This document shows, one piece after another, positions 16,487-24,927 of a stretch of DNA of 36,807 nucleotides. Within the stretch, counting starts at the first letter, position 1. Every line of letters begins with the position of its first letter. Source of the DNA: Gemmatimonadaceae bacterium. Lineage in GTDB: Bacteria; Gemmatimonadota; Gemmatimonadetes; Gemmatimonadales; Gemmatimonadaceae. Location: assembly GCA_019745365.1 (NCBI GenBank), contig JAIETI010000112.1:1-36807 (forward strand), in the 5' to 3' direction. The position numbers and the translations under genes were made by a program. A model generated the notes under the pieces. That model searched no databases and was not told where the DNA came from. It saw only the letters and a list, made by a program, of their open reading frames with translations.

Positions 16487-18742
16487 ATGAAACGCGAAGA
16501 CGCCCTCGAATACCACCGCCGCGGCCGACCCGGAAAGATCGCGGTCGTCCCGACCAAACCGCTGAACAATCAGCGGGACTTGGCACTCGCCTATTCGCCC
16601 GGCGTCGCTGAGCCCTGCCTCGAGATCCAGGCCAACCCCGACGACGCCTACCAGTACACGGCCAAGGGAAACCTCGTGGCCGTCGTCACGAACGGGACGG
16701 CCGTGCTCGGACTCGGCAACATCGGCGCGCTCGCCGGGAAGCCGGTCATGGAGGGGAAAGGGAATCTCTTCAAGCAGTTCGCGGACATCGATGTCTTCGA
16801 TCTCGAGGTCGGCTCCCAAGACCCCGACGACCTCATCAAGTTCTGCCAGCTCCTCGAGCCCACCGTCGGCGGGATCAACCTCGAAGACGTGAAGGCCCCC
16901 GACTGCTTCTACGTCGAGGAGACGCTCCGCAAGACGCTGAAGATCCCCGTCTTCCACGATGATCAGCACGGGACGGCGATCATCTCGGGCGCGGCGCTGC
17001 TGAACGCGGTGGAGCTCGTCGGCAAGGAGCTCGCGCAGATCCGCGTCGTCTTCAGCGGCGCCGGTGCCGCCGCGATCAGCACCGCCGAGCACTACATCCG
17101 GCTCGGCGTGCAGCGCGAACACATCATCATGTGCGACCGCGAGGGACCGCTCTACGCCGGGCGCACCACCGGGCTCGACGCGTACAAGTCGCGCTTCCTC
17201 GTCGCGACGGAAGCGCGCTCGCTCGCCGAAGCGCTGCGTGGCGCCGACGTCTTCGTCGGACTCAGCGCGGCAGGCGCGGTCACCGGTGAGATGGTCGCCG
17301 GGATGGCGAAGGACCCGATCATCTTCGCGCTGGCCAACCCGGTGCCGGAGATCCTCCCGCACGAGGTGCGTGCGGTGCGCGACGACGCAATCATCGCGAC
17401 CGGGCGCTCCGACTATCCGAACCAGATCAACAACGTCCTCTGCTTCCCCTTCATCTTCCGCGGCGCGCTCGACGTGCGCGCAACGGAGATCAATGAAGAG
17501 ATGAAGATGGCCGCGACCAAGGCGCTCGCCGAGCTCGCGCGCCAAGAGGTGCCGGACTCGGTCGCCCAGCTCTACGGGTTGCGCCATGTGAAGTTCGGGC
17601 GCGACTACATCATCCCCTTCCCCTTCGATCCGCGCGCGCTCCTCTGGGTCGCACCGGCTGTCGCGTGGGCCGCGGTCGCCACCGGCGTGGCGCGCGATAT
17701 CGTCGAGTTCGACGACTACCGCGAACAGCTCGAAGGGCGCCTCGGACGTCTGCGCGGCGTGATGCGTGGGCTCATCAATCGTGCGCATCACGACCCCAAG
17801 CGCGTCGTCTTCCCCGAAGGTGAGGATCCGAAGGTGATCCGCGCGGCCGCCGCGTCGGTCGAGGAGGGCTTTGCACATCCCATCCTCCTCGGGCGGGCCG
17901 ATCGTATCCGCGCGACCGCGGAGGAGTTGAGCGTCTCGCTTGAGGGGATCCACATCGAGGAGCCGGGCAACTCACCTCACCGCGACCGCTACGCGCAGTA
18001 CCTCTGGCAGCGCCGCCAGCGGAAGGGGCTCTCGCTCGACGAGGCGCACCAGCGCCTCTATCGCGGGATCTACTTCGGCGCGTGCATGGTCGCCTGCGGC
18101 GATGCCGACGCGATCGTCGCCGGGCTCAACAAGCACTACCCCGAGACGGTGCGCCCCGCGCTCGAGGTGATCGGTGCGAACGACACCGACAAGCTTGTGA
18201 GTGGGCTCTATCTCCTTGTCACCGACAAGCATCTCCTGCTCTTCGGTGACACCACCGTGAACATCGACCCCACGAGCGAACAGCTCGCGACGATCGCGCT
18301 CTCCGCGTCGCGCGTGGCGCGCATCTTCGGGTTCGAACCGCGGGTGGCGATGCTCTCCTTCTCGAACTTCGGCTCGGTACCGCATCCCGAAGCGGAGAAG
18401 GTCGCGGCCGCGGTGCGCATCGTGCGCGAGCGTGACCCGAGTGTGATCGTCGACGGCGAGATGCAGGCCGACATCGCCTTCAGCGAGGGCGTGCTCGCCG
18501 GGCGCTATCCGTTCTCCGCGCTCAAGTCGGCCCCGAACGTCTGCATCTTCCCGAACCTCAGCGCGGGCAACATCGCGTATAAGCTGCTCACCCAGGTGGG
18601 TGGCGCGACCGCGATCGGCCCGATCCTCGTCGGGATGGCGCACCCGGTGCACGTGCTCGAACAGAACGCGGACGTGCAGGAGATCGTGAACATGGCCGCC
18701 GTCGCGGTCATCGATGCTCAAGAGCGCGCGCGTATCAACTGA
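16487..18742 (+). CDS. maeB: NADP-dependent malic enzyme, MaeB type (fused to phosphotransacetylase domain)
   Basis: The 751-residue protein is a full-length MaeB. Residues 1-430 are the malic enzyme part: LALAYSPGVAEPCLEI, NGTAVLGLGNIGALAGKPVM with the catalytic region, FHDDQHGTAIISGAALLNA, and the NAD(P) Rossmann VVFSGAGAAAI. Residues 430-751 are a phosphotransacetylase-like domain (VVFPEGEDPKVIRAA, PNLSAGNIAYKLL). MaeB converts malate to pyruvate, CO2 and NADPH in the cytoplasm; the C-terminal domain binds acetyl-CoA as an inhibitor in E. coli and is not known to catalyse. It is followed 53 bp later by pckA, so two enzymes of the C3/C4 node sit together. Confidence 0.97.
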   Translation: MKREDALEYHRRGRPGKIAVVPTKPLNNQRDLALAYSPGVAEPCLEIQANPDDAYQYTAKGNLVAVVTNGTAVLGLGNIGALAGKPVMEGKGNLFKQFADIDVFDLEVGSQDPDDLIKFCQLLEPTVGGINLEDVKAPDCFYVEETLRKTLKIPVFHDDQHGTAIISGAALLNAVELVGKELAQIRVVFSGAGAAAISTAEHYIRLGVQREHIIMCDREGPLYAGRTTGLDAYKSRFLVATEARSLAEALRGADVFVGLSAAGAVTGEMVAGMAKDPIIFALANPVPEILPHEVRAVRDDAIIATGRSDYPNQINNVLCFPFIFRGALDVRATEINEEMKMAATKALAELARQEVPDSVAQLYGLRHVKFGRDYIIPFPFDPRALLWVAPAVAWAAVATGVARDIVEFDDYREQLEGRLGRLRGVMRGLINRAHHDPKRVVFPEGEDPKVIRAAAASVEEGFAHPILLGRADRIRATAEELSVSLEGIHIEEPGNSPHRDRYAQYLWQRRQRKGLSLDEAHQRLYRGIYFGACMVACGDADAIVAGLNKHYPETVRPALEVIGANDTDKLVSGLYLLVTDKHLLLFGDTTVNIDPTSEQLATIALSASRVARIFGFEPRVAMLSFSNFGSVPHPEAEKVAAAVRIVRERDPSVIVDGEMQADIAFSEGVLAGRYPFSALKSAPNVCIFPNLSAGNIAYKLLTQVGGATAIGPILVGMAHPVHVLEQNADVQEIVNMAAVAVIDAQERARIN

Positions 18743-18778
18743 CCCCACCACCCCGCGCCGTTCGACCGGCTGCGGGTC

Positions 18779-18784
18779 CCTACC
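18779..18784 (+). promoter_or_regulatory. Weak -10-like TACCCT before pckA
   Basis: TACCCT ends 11 nt before the pckA ATG, in the same position as the TANCTT boxes of other genes. The match is poor and no -35 is seen, so pckA may simply be cotranscribed with maeB. Confidence 0.2.
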
Positions 18785-18795
18785 CTCCCCGATCC

Positions 18796-20418
18796 ATGAC
18801 GCCTTCGACTTCCTCGACCGCCGCCACCACCCGCCACGCCGCTGCCGGCCTCAGTGCCCAAGGGCTCGCGCCCGCGGGGACGATCCACTGGAACCTGCTG
18901 ACGCCCGAGCTCATGCTCGCCGCGTCGCGTCGCAACGAAGGCGAGTTCGCCGCGCGCGGGCCGTTCGTCGCGGTCACGAAGCCGCACACCGGTCGCTCGC
19001 CGAACGACAAGTTCGTCGTCCGCGAACCGTCGTCCGAGGCCGACGTCGATTGGGGCAAGGTCAACCAGCCGATCACCGAGGCGCACTTCGACACGCTCCT
19101 CGCCGACGTGAAGCAGTACCTCAATGGGCTCGATGAGCTGTTCGTGCAGGACCTGTACTGCGGCGCCGACCCGGCTACCCGCCTCTCGGTGCGCTATATC
19201 CTGCCGAACGCGTGGCACGCGAACTTCGTCCGCAACATGTTCATCCGCCCGCCGGTGAATGAGCTCGCGGGCTTTGCGCCGAACTTCACGGTCTACCACG
19301 CGCCGGAGTTCCAGGCCGACCCCGCGCGTCACGGCACGCGCACCTCAACCTTCATCGTGCTCAACCTCGCTAAGCGCACGATCCTCATCGGCGGCACGCG
19401 CTATGCCGGAGAGTTGAAGAAGTCGATGTTCACCGTGATGAACTACCTCCTCCCCAAGCAGGGCATCCTCTCGATGCACTGCTCGGCCAACATCGGCAGC
19501 GGCGGCGACACTGCGCTCTTCTTCGGGCTCTCCGGCACGGGAAAGACCACGCTCTCGGCGGACCCAGAGCGCGAGCTCATCGGCGATGACGAGCACGGCT
19601 GGGCGTCCACCGGCACCTTCAACTTCGAAGGCGGGTGCTACGCGAAGGTCATCAACCTCTCCGCCGAGGGCGAGCCCGACATCTACCAGACCACGGAGAT
19701 GTTCGGTACGATCCTCGAGAACGTCGTCCTCGATCCGGACACCAAGCAGGTGCGCTTCGAGGAGCAGTCGATCACCGAGAACACGCGCGCCTCGTACCCG
19801 CTGCATTACATCAAGAACCACGTCCCGAACGGGCGCGGCGGGCACCCGAAGCATGTGGTGTTCCTCACGGCGGACGCCTTCGGCGTCCTCCCGCCGATCG
19901 CGAAGCTCACCGCCGAACAAGCGATGTACTACTTCCTCTCGGGCTACACGGCGAAGCTCGCCGGCACCGAGCGCGGCGTGACCGAGCCACAGGCCACCTT
20001 CTCCGCCTGCTTCGGCGCGGTGTTCCTCGTCTGGCACCCGACGAAGTACGCTGAGATGCTCGGCCAGCTGCTGAAGGAGCACGGCAGCCAGGTGTGGCTC
20101 GTGAACACGGGGTGGAGCGGTGGCGCGTATGGCGTCGGGACGCGGATGAAGCTCGTGCATACCCGTGCGATGGTCCGCGCCGCGCTGGCGGACCAGCTCA
20201 ACGGCACCGCGCTGCGCACCGACCCGGTGTTCGGTCTGCACGTGCCGACGGCGATCGCGGGGGTGCCGAGCGAGGTGCTCGATCCGCGCAGCACCTGGGC
20301 GGACGGCGCCGCGTACGACGCGCAGGCGAAGAAGCTCGCCGCGATGTTCCGGGAGAACATCACGAAGTTCGGCGGCGCGGTGAGCGCCCCGATCCTCGCG
20401 GCCGGCCCGCAGGGGTAA
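18796..20418 (+). CDS. pckA: Phosphoenolpyruvate carboxykinase (ATP)
   Basis: The 540-residue protein has the usual length and motifs of ATP-PEPCK: the N-terminal TGRSPNDKFVV, the substrate motif RYAGELKKSMFT, the P-loop FFGLSGTGKTTLSAD, the metal motif DDEHGW, and ENTRASYPLHYI. It converts oxaloacetate and ATP to PEP, CO2 and ADP in gluconeogenesis. The N-terminus carries about 25 extra residues rich in Thr and Ala; a start at a later ATG (about 18913) would cut into the conserved part, so 18796 is kept. Together with maeB it forms a C4-to-C3 pair. A 15-bp GC hairpin follows the stop. Confidence 0.97.
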   Translation: MTPSTSSTAATTRHAAAGLSAQGLAPAGTIHWNLLTPELMLAASRRNEGEFAARGPFVAVTKPHTGRSPNDKFVVREPSSEADVDWGKVNQPITEAHFDTLLADVKQYLNGLDELFVQDLYCGADPATRLSVRYILPNAWHANFVRNMFIRPPVNELAGFAPNFTVYHAPEFQADPARHGTRTSTFIVLNLAKRTILIGGTRYAGELKKSMFTVMNYLLPKQGILSMHCSANIGSGGDTALFFGLSGTGKTTLSADPERELIGDDEHGWASTGTFNFEGGCYAKVINLSAEGEPDIYQTTEMFGTILENVVLDPDTKQVRFEEQSITENTRASYPLHYIKNHVPNGRGGHPKHVVFLTADAFGVLPPIAKLTAEQAMYYFLSGYTAKLAGTERGVTEPQATFSACFGAVFLVWHPTKYAEMLGQLLKEHGSQVWLVNTGWSGGAYGVGTRMKLVHTRAMVRAALADQLNGTALRTDPVFGLHVPTAIAGVPSEVLDPRSTWADGAAYDAQAKKLAAMFRENITKFGGAVSAPILAAGPQG

Positions 20419-20420
20419 CG

Positions 20421-20454
20421 GAGCGGCGGCGGCGCCTCGCGCGCCGCCGCGCTC
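20421..20454 (+). terminator. GC-rich hairpin after pckA
   Basis: GAGCGGCGGCGGCGC, a short loop, then CGCGCCGCCGCGCTC form a strong imperfect stem 2 nt after the pckA stop. No T tract follows, so it may be a pause or attenuator for the HD gene 8 nt downstream, or a weak terminator. Confidence 0.4.
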
Positions 20455-20462
20455 TCCGCGCG

Positions 20463-21683
20463 ATGCTCCATATCCGCTGCCCGCTCTATTCGAGCATCAC
20501 CGTCGAATCGGCGTTCCTGCCGATCCTCGACGGTCCGGAGATGCAACGCCTCCGGAATGTGCGGCAGCTCGGCCTTGCACACCTCGTCTATCCGGGCGCG
20601 ACGCACTCGCGCTTCGAACACGCGCTCGGCGCCTATCACCTCGCGCGCGTCGCCACGGCGATGCTGCGCGAGCGCGGCGCGCTCGCCGCGATCGCGCCCG
20701 AGGAGCCGGCGCTGGTGATGGCGGCGGCGATGCTCCACGACATCGGCCACTATCCGTTCTCCCATGCCTTGGAGGAGATCGGGCTCGAGCACCACGAGTC
20801 CGTGGCGGTCCCCTTCATCCTCGATGGTCCGATCGCAGACGTGCTCCGGGGGTTCGCTCCCGATGCGCCGTCGCGCGTGCTCGCGATGATCCAAGGGACG
20901 AGTGAGAGCCCGCTCGGTGGCCTGATCTCGGGCTCGATCGACCTCGATAAGATCGACTACCTGCGGCGCGACGCGCGGATGTGTGGCGTGCCCTACGGCG
21001 AGATCGACCTCGACCGGCTCCTGCACGCACTCGTGGTGGTCTCCCGCCCCAGCGACGGCCGCCTCACGGTGGGGATCCGCGAGAAGGGGCTCGCCGCACT
21101 CGAGTCGCTGCTCTTCGCGAAGTACCAGATGTACCGCAACGTGTATTGGCATCACGCGGCGCGCAGCGCGACGGCGATGTACAAGCGGCTCGTGGCCGAT
21201 GCGCTCGCCGCGGGGCGATTGGACGGCCGCGCCGTGGCGCGCTTCACCGACGAAGGGCTCCTGCACGCGCTCTCGACCGCCGCCCCCGGCGCCCTCCTCG
21301 ACGCGATCCGCCTGCGGCGCCTCTACAAGCGGTCATTCGAGCGGAGCGCCGCGGACCTCGAGGGGACGTCGCTCGAGTGGATCGCCGCCGACCCGGCGCG
21401 CACGCGGCGCGCTGAGGATGCGCTCGCCCAACAGCTCGGTCTCGCGCCGGGCGAGCTCCTGCTCGACTATCCCGCGAAGGAACGGATGCTCGGCCTCGAC
21501 CTCCCCGTGCTCTCGCGCGACGGGACCATCCGACAGCTCACCGACGACGGGATGCGCGGACTGATCAACCTCCCGATGCTCGCCGACGAGTTCTATCGGA
21601 CCGCGCGGTACCTGCGCGTGCTCACGGTGCGGCGGATCGACGTCACCGAGCGCGTCATCCTCGACGCGCTCGCGTCGGCGTAG
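20463..21683 (+). CDS. HD-domain phosphohydrolase (dGTPase/SAMHD1-like)
   Basis: The 406-residue protein begins MLHIRCPLYSSITVESAFLP. The HD core is visible as FEHALGAYHL (His53), AAAMLHDIGHYPFSH (His92, Asp93) and SGSIDLDKIDYLRRD with the fourth metal-ligand aspartate. This is the arrangement of HD superfamily phosphohydrolases related to dNTP triphosphohydrolases and SAMHD1; the C-terminal part after about residue 280 is not recognised. The exact substrate cannot be told. It starts 44 bp after pckA. Long in-frame sequence extends upstream through pckA, but ATG 20463 gives the conserved HD N-terminus. It ends 9 bp before the convergent methyltransferase-like gene. Confidence 0.88.
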   Translation: MLHIRCPLYSSITVESAFLPILDGPEMQRLRNVRQLGLAHLVYPGATHSRFEHALGAYHLARVATAMLRERGALAAIAPEEPALVMAAAMLHDIGHYPFSHALEEIGLEHHESVAVPFILDGPIADVLRGFAPDAPSRVLAMIQGTSESPLGGLISGSIDLDKIDYLRRDARMCGVPYGEIDLDRLLHALVVVSRPSDGRLTVGIREKGLAALESLLFAKYQMYRNVYWHHAARSATAMYKRLVADALAAGRLDGRAVARFTDEGLLHALSTAAPGALLDAIRLRRLYKRSFERSAADLEGTSLEWIAADPARTRRAEDALAQQLGLAPGELLLDYPAKERMLGLDLPVLSRDGTIRQLTDDGMRGLINLPMLADEFYRTARYLRVLTVRRIDVTERVILDALASA

Positions 21684-21692
21684 CGGCGCACG

Positions 21693-22550
21693 TCAGCCGC
21701 GCGGGACCGCGCGCAACCAGCTCTGCGGTGGGGTCCGCCGTTCGCGCATCAACTCCACGAGCGTCGCCGGCATCCGCCGAGCCCACCACGGCGTGACCGC
21801 GGCCGGCAGATCGGCGGGCGTCCGAACCCCGGGCTCTTCGCGCGTGATCGTGTGCGTCGCGCTGAAGCGCGCGAGCATCACCGGCTCCGTCGGCGTCTCG
21901 GGCGGGCCATGGCATTCGATCAGGAGTTCCGCGCGCGTGAGCGCTGGGATCAGCGCCGGGTCGAGGAGCGGCACTTCGCCGCCGTCGATGTCGCAGACGA
22001 TCAGCACGCCACGACCGTCGCCGAGCACCTCGGCCAACCGTGCGTCATCCGCAAAGCCACCGATCGAGACGCGCGCGGCGACACCGTTCGCTGCGACCGC
22101 TGCGGCAAGGGTGGCATGCGCCTCTTCGTCGCCTTCGAAGGCCCAGACCATCGCATTGGGCATGAGGCGCGCGAGCCCGATCGCGTAGTAGCCGTGGCGT
22201 GCGCCGATGTTGATGATCGTGTGCGGCGGCGCGGCGCACCACTCGGCGATCCACGGAAAGACCTCGCGTTCGTACGTCCCGATCAATTCGGACCCTGCCG
22301 GGCGTCCCATCAGCTGCATCCCGACGAAGGCGCCGGAGAGGACGCGATCGTCCGCGGCCGCACGGAGGCGCCCGTAGAGGAAGCGCTGTTTCGGGCGAAG
22401 GATCCACCGGACGACATCGCGCGTCCACGGTGGGAGGTGCTTGAACGTGCGGAGGAAGGGGCCACTGCGCTCGATCGGGCGGCGCCCGATGAGCATCTCG
22501 AAGAGGATCCGCGCCGTCGAGGGTGGGACGCGCGGCGCGGGCGCGGTCAC
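21693..22550 (-). CDS. FkbM-like SAM methyltransferase (paralogue 1)
   Basis: The 285-residue protein starts at GTG 22550 (VTAPAPRVPPSTARILFEML), overlapping the stop of the 60-residue gene as GTGA. It has a motif I-like IINIGARHG (residues 113-120), the acidic end of strand 2 VWAFEGD (Glu139) and DIDGGE (187-192), an acidic motif after strand 4. This is a Rossmann methyltransferase core, resembling FkbM-type enzymes. The C-terminus ends PPQSWLRAVPRG. The protein at 29596-30315 shares the core and this ending. Substrate unknown. A start further upstream at 22652 would lie inside the 60-residue gene. Confidence 0.75.
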   Translation of the reverse strand: MTAPAPRVPPSTARILFEMLIGRRPIERSGPFLRTFKHLPPWTRDVVRWILRPKQRFLYGRLRAAADDRVLSGAFVGMQLMGRPAGSELIGTYEREVFPWIAEWCAAPPHTIINIGARHGYYAIGLARLMPNAMVWAFEGDEEAHATLAAAVAANGVAARVSIGGFADDARLAEVLGDGRGVLIVCDIDGGEVPLLDPALIPALTRAELLIECHGPPETPTEPVMLARFSATHTITREEPGVRTPADLPAAVTPWWARRMPATLVELMRERRTPPQSWLRAVPRG

Positions 22551-22729
22551 GCGCCCTTCGTGCGTCCGTGCGCGGCGGCCAGCTCGCGCGCGATGCCACG
22601 GTAGAACGCGGCGTCGGGCACCTTCCCTTCCTGCTCGAGCGACCAGGCGCACCGCTCGAGGGCGTAGAGGATGTTGCCGAGGTACAGCTCCGACAGCCCC
22701 GCGACCGTGGGCGGTGCCGCGTCAGCCAT
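22547..22729 (-). CDS. 60-residue protein of unknown function
   Basis: The predicted product starts MADAAPPTVAGLSELYLGNI and ends AAHGRTKGA. It is soluble and helical in character, with several Glu/Leu-rich stretches (YALERCAWSLEQEGKVPDAA). It overlaps the PP2C gene by 8 nt and the methyltransferase-like gene by 4 nt, and the codon use looks like that of its neighbours, so it is a likely gene. I do not recognise its family. Its place between the phosphatase and the methyltransferase suggests an adaptor role, an inference from position only. Confidence 0.65.
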   Translation of the reverse strand: MADAAPPTVAGLSELYLGNILYALERCAWSLEQEGKVPDAAFYRGIARELAAAHGRTKGA

Positions 22730-23483
22730 TCGTGATCGCGGCGGTGTCGAGCGACGAGACCTGGATGACGACCGCGGTGATGTTGTCGAGTCCGCCGCGA
22801 CCGTTCGCCTCGTTGATGAGCGAGTCCACCACGCGCCCTGGCCCCGCCCGCACCAGCAGGATCTGTTGGAGGCGGCGATCGTCGACCATCCCGGTGAGGC
22901 CGTCGCTGGCCACGAGGAACACGTCGCCGATCTTCACCTCGCCTTCGTAGAGGTCCGCCTCGACCTCCTCCGACGCGCCGACGCAACGTGTGATCACGTT
23001 GCTGTACGGGTGGTAGCGCGCCTGCTCCGGCGTCAGCAGCCCCGCGTCGACCTGCTCTTGCACGTACGAGTGGTCCTTCGTGAGCTGTGTCAGGGCGCCG
23101 TCACGCAGGAGGTACACGCGCGAATCACCGATCTGGCCGATCAGGTAGCGGTTGTCCGAGAGCACGAGCGCGCTCGCGGTCGTCCCCATCCCCTGCTTGT
23201 CGCTCTCCGAGAGCATGCGATCGTAGATCGCGCGATTGGCTTCCTTGAGCGCGTTCGCCATGCGCTGATGCGCGGTGGCGTCGTTGACCGTGCGGAGCTG
23301 CAAGAGTTCGCGCGAGACGATCTGGCACGCCATCTCGCTGGCGACCTCGCCGGCCGCGTGTCCGCCCATCCCGTCGCAGACGACGAAGACGCCGCGATGC
23401 GCATCGGCATCCGCGAAGAAGTTGTCCTCGTTGCCCGAGCGTACCATGCCGACGTCAGTGCCGGCTCCCACCGCGAGTTGCAC
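22722..23483 (-). CDS. PP2C-type serine/threonine phosphatase
   Basis: The 253-residue protein begins VQLAVGAGTDVGMVRSGNED (GTG 23483). It has all PP2C motifs: RSGNEDN, the DGMGGHAAGEVAS metal motif (Asp37, Gly38), QIGDSRVYLLR, LVASDGLTGMV and GGLDNITAVVIQV, which together bind two or three Mg/Mn ions. It is soluble and probably cytoplasmic, of the PrpC/Stp type that reverses Hanks-kinase phosphorylation. It lies 2 bp after the stop of the FHA gene, so phospho-reader and phosphatase are coupled. An in-frame upstream extension is possible but lies inside the FHA gene. Confidence 0.93.
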   Translation of the reverse strand: MQLAVGAGTDVGMVRSGNEDNFFADADAHRGVFVVCDGMGGHAAGEVASEMACQIVSRELLQLRTVNDATAHQRMANALKEANRAIYDRMLSESDKQGMGTTASALVLSDNRYLIGQIGDSRVYLLRDGALTQLTKDHSYVQEQVDAGLLTPEQARYHPYSNVITRCVGASEEVEADLYEGEVKIGDVFLVASDGLTGMVDDRRLQQILLVRAGPGRVVDSLINEANGRGGLDNITAVVIQVSSLDTAAITNG

Positions 23484-23485
23484 GC

Positions 23486-24838
23486 TTATGCCCGAGTGCT
23501 GAGGAGGAGGACGAGCATCGACGCCCCTGCGGCGCCGAGGGTCAGGATTGCCGCGATCACTACCGCACACCCCTTCTTCTTCTCGGCGACCGGAGCCGCC
23601 TCCGTCTTGGCCGGCGCTTTCGCGGTCGTCGCCGCACGCTTCGCGGCATCGACATTGAGCGCGGCGATCGCGCGCGTCCCCTTCCCTGCGTCAGGCGCAT
23701 CGCCCACCGCCCGGAAGGTCATCTTGATCCCGCCGAACCGAAGGTCCGGCGCGCCTTCGATCCGCTGCTCACCCTGCACTCGGCGACCGCCGAGATACGT
23801 CCCGTTCGTCGAGTCCTGATCGACGAGCCACCACCCGTCGCCCCGCTTTTGCAATTTGGCGTGCGAATCGGAGACGGATTCGTCGTTCAGGACGATGTCA
23901 TTATGCTCGCCGCGCCCGACATTCGTGAGCGCAGCGTAGAGTTCGAACCGCGTCCCCTTGGCGGGGCCCTCAGACAGCATTTCGAGCGTCGCGAGTGGAG
24001 CGCGACGCGGAGGAACAGGAGCAACAGGAGCAACAGGCGCAACAGGAGCAACAGGCGCCACGGGCTCGGCTGGGGCCGCGGAGGCGATCGCCGACTCGAC
24101 GGCGATGGGGTCAGGCGCCGCAGGCGCAACCGGAGCCGCGGGCGCTCCTGGCGCTGGCGCGCTCGGCGCAGGCGCCGCCGCCTTCGCGGTATCGGCGTAG
24201 AAGCGGAACTCCTCCGGGCCGACCTTGATCACATCGGCGCGCCCCAGGAGTTGGTTCTGCTCCACGCGCTGCCCGTTCACGAACGCCCCGTTCGTGCTGT
24301 AATCGGTGAGGAGGTACCCCCCCTCGCCCAGCGCAATCCCGATGTGTTTGCGCGACACCTCGCCGCTCGCGATCACGATGTCGTTCCCGACCTCGCGGCC
24401 GATCGTGAGCCCGACATCCGGGATCGCGTATTCGCGACCATCGACGAGACTCACCAGTCGGCCGCCGGTCGCCGTGGTCGGCTTGGCCGGCGCCGCCCCA
24501 CGCGCCTTGGCAAGTGCGCCGAGGTCCGCTGCGGAGATGAACTGCGTGCTCCCGCCCTTGTCATCGTCGCCGTAGCGAAGCTCCTGCCCGCCGACCTCCA
24601 ATCGGTCGCCGTGCAAGAGCGGGACGGGCTCGACGCCCGCCGCCACACCGTTCACCGTCACGACCGCGTCAGGACGACCACGCCGCACGACCACTTGCTT
24701 CTCTCCGGCGAGCACGATCACCGCGCTCGCAGACGCGTCGTCGCCCGGGAGTCGCACGCCGGCGCCGTCAAAGGCGCCCACGGTCAACTCACCCGCCGCC
24801 AACGGGATGCGCTGGTCCTTGAACTGGAGGTACGGCAT
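23486..24838 (-). CDS. Tail-anchored protein with two FHA domains and a degenerate third
   Basis: The 450-residue protein has a degenerate FHA-like N-terminus (residues 1-92), a first full FHA domain (127-214: LTIGREVGNDIVIASGEVSR, then KHIG and STNGAFVNG), an Ala/Pro linker with five VAP repeats (about 259-276), a second FHA domain (283-378: NVGRGEHNDIVLNDESVSDS, then STNGTYLGG) and a Lys-rich stretch (420-422) before a C-terminal membrane helix (423-447). It is thus a tail-anchored inner-membrane protein that reads phosphothreonine with its soluble part facing the cytoplasm. The kinase is not in the window. It is the first gene of a four-gene cluster and has its own promoter with a -10 9 nt before the ATG. 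Confidence 0.9.
   Translation of the reverse strand: MPYLQFKDQRIPLAAGELTVGAFDGAGVRLPGDDASASAVIVLAGEKQVVVRRGRPDAVVTVNGVAAGVEPVPLLHGDRLEVGGQELRYGDDDKGGSTQFISAADLGALAKARGAAPAKPTTATGGRLVSLVDGREYAIPDVGLTIGREVGNDIVIASGEVSRKHIGIALGEGGYLLTDYSTNGAFVNGQRVEQNQLLGRADVIKVGPEEFRFYADTAKAAAPAPSAPAPGAPAAPVAPAAPDPIAVESAIASAAPAEPVAPVAPVAPVAPVAPVPPRRAPLATLEMLSEGPAKGTRFELYAALTNVGRGEHNDIVLNDESVSDSHAKLQKRGDGWWLVDQDSTNGTYLGGRRVQGEQRIEGAPDLRFGGIKMTFRAVGDAPDAGKGTRAIAALNVDAAKRAATTAKAPAKTEAAPVAEKKKGCAVVIAAILTLGAAGASMLVLLLSTRA
24009..24064 (-). repeat. Short in-frame VAP tandem repeats in the FHA linker
   Basis: The plus strand reads GGAGCAACA-like 9-nt units five times, encoding VAP repeats in the minus-strand protein. 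Copies differ only at the third codon position of one alanine or proline. The linker length could vary between strains by slippage. Confidence 0.7.
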
Positions 24839-24847
24839 GGAAGGGGG

Positions 24848-24876
24848 AAGCTACCCCCCGCCCCGCAGGGGGGCAA
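24848..24876 (-). promoter_or_regulatory. Promoter for the FHA-PP2C cluster
   Basis: Read on the minus strand, TTGCCC (24871-24876), a 17-nt spacer and TAGCTT (24848-24853) lie 9 nt before the ATG at 24838. The box TAGCTT also precedes uvrA. The leader would be only a few nucleotides long. Confidence 0.5.
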
Positions 24877-24927
24877 GCAAGGACGACCCCCCGCCGCGCT
24901 CTATGGTACGTTCTTGCCCAGATTCCC

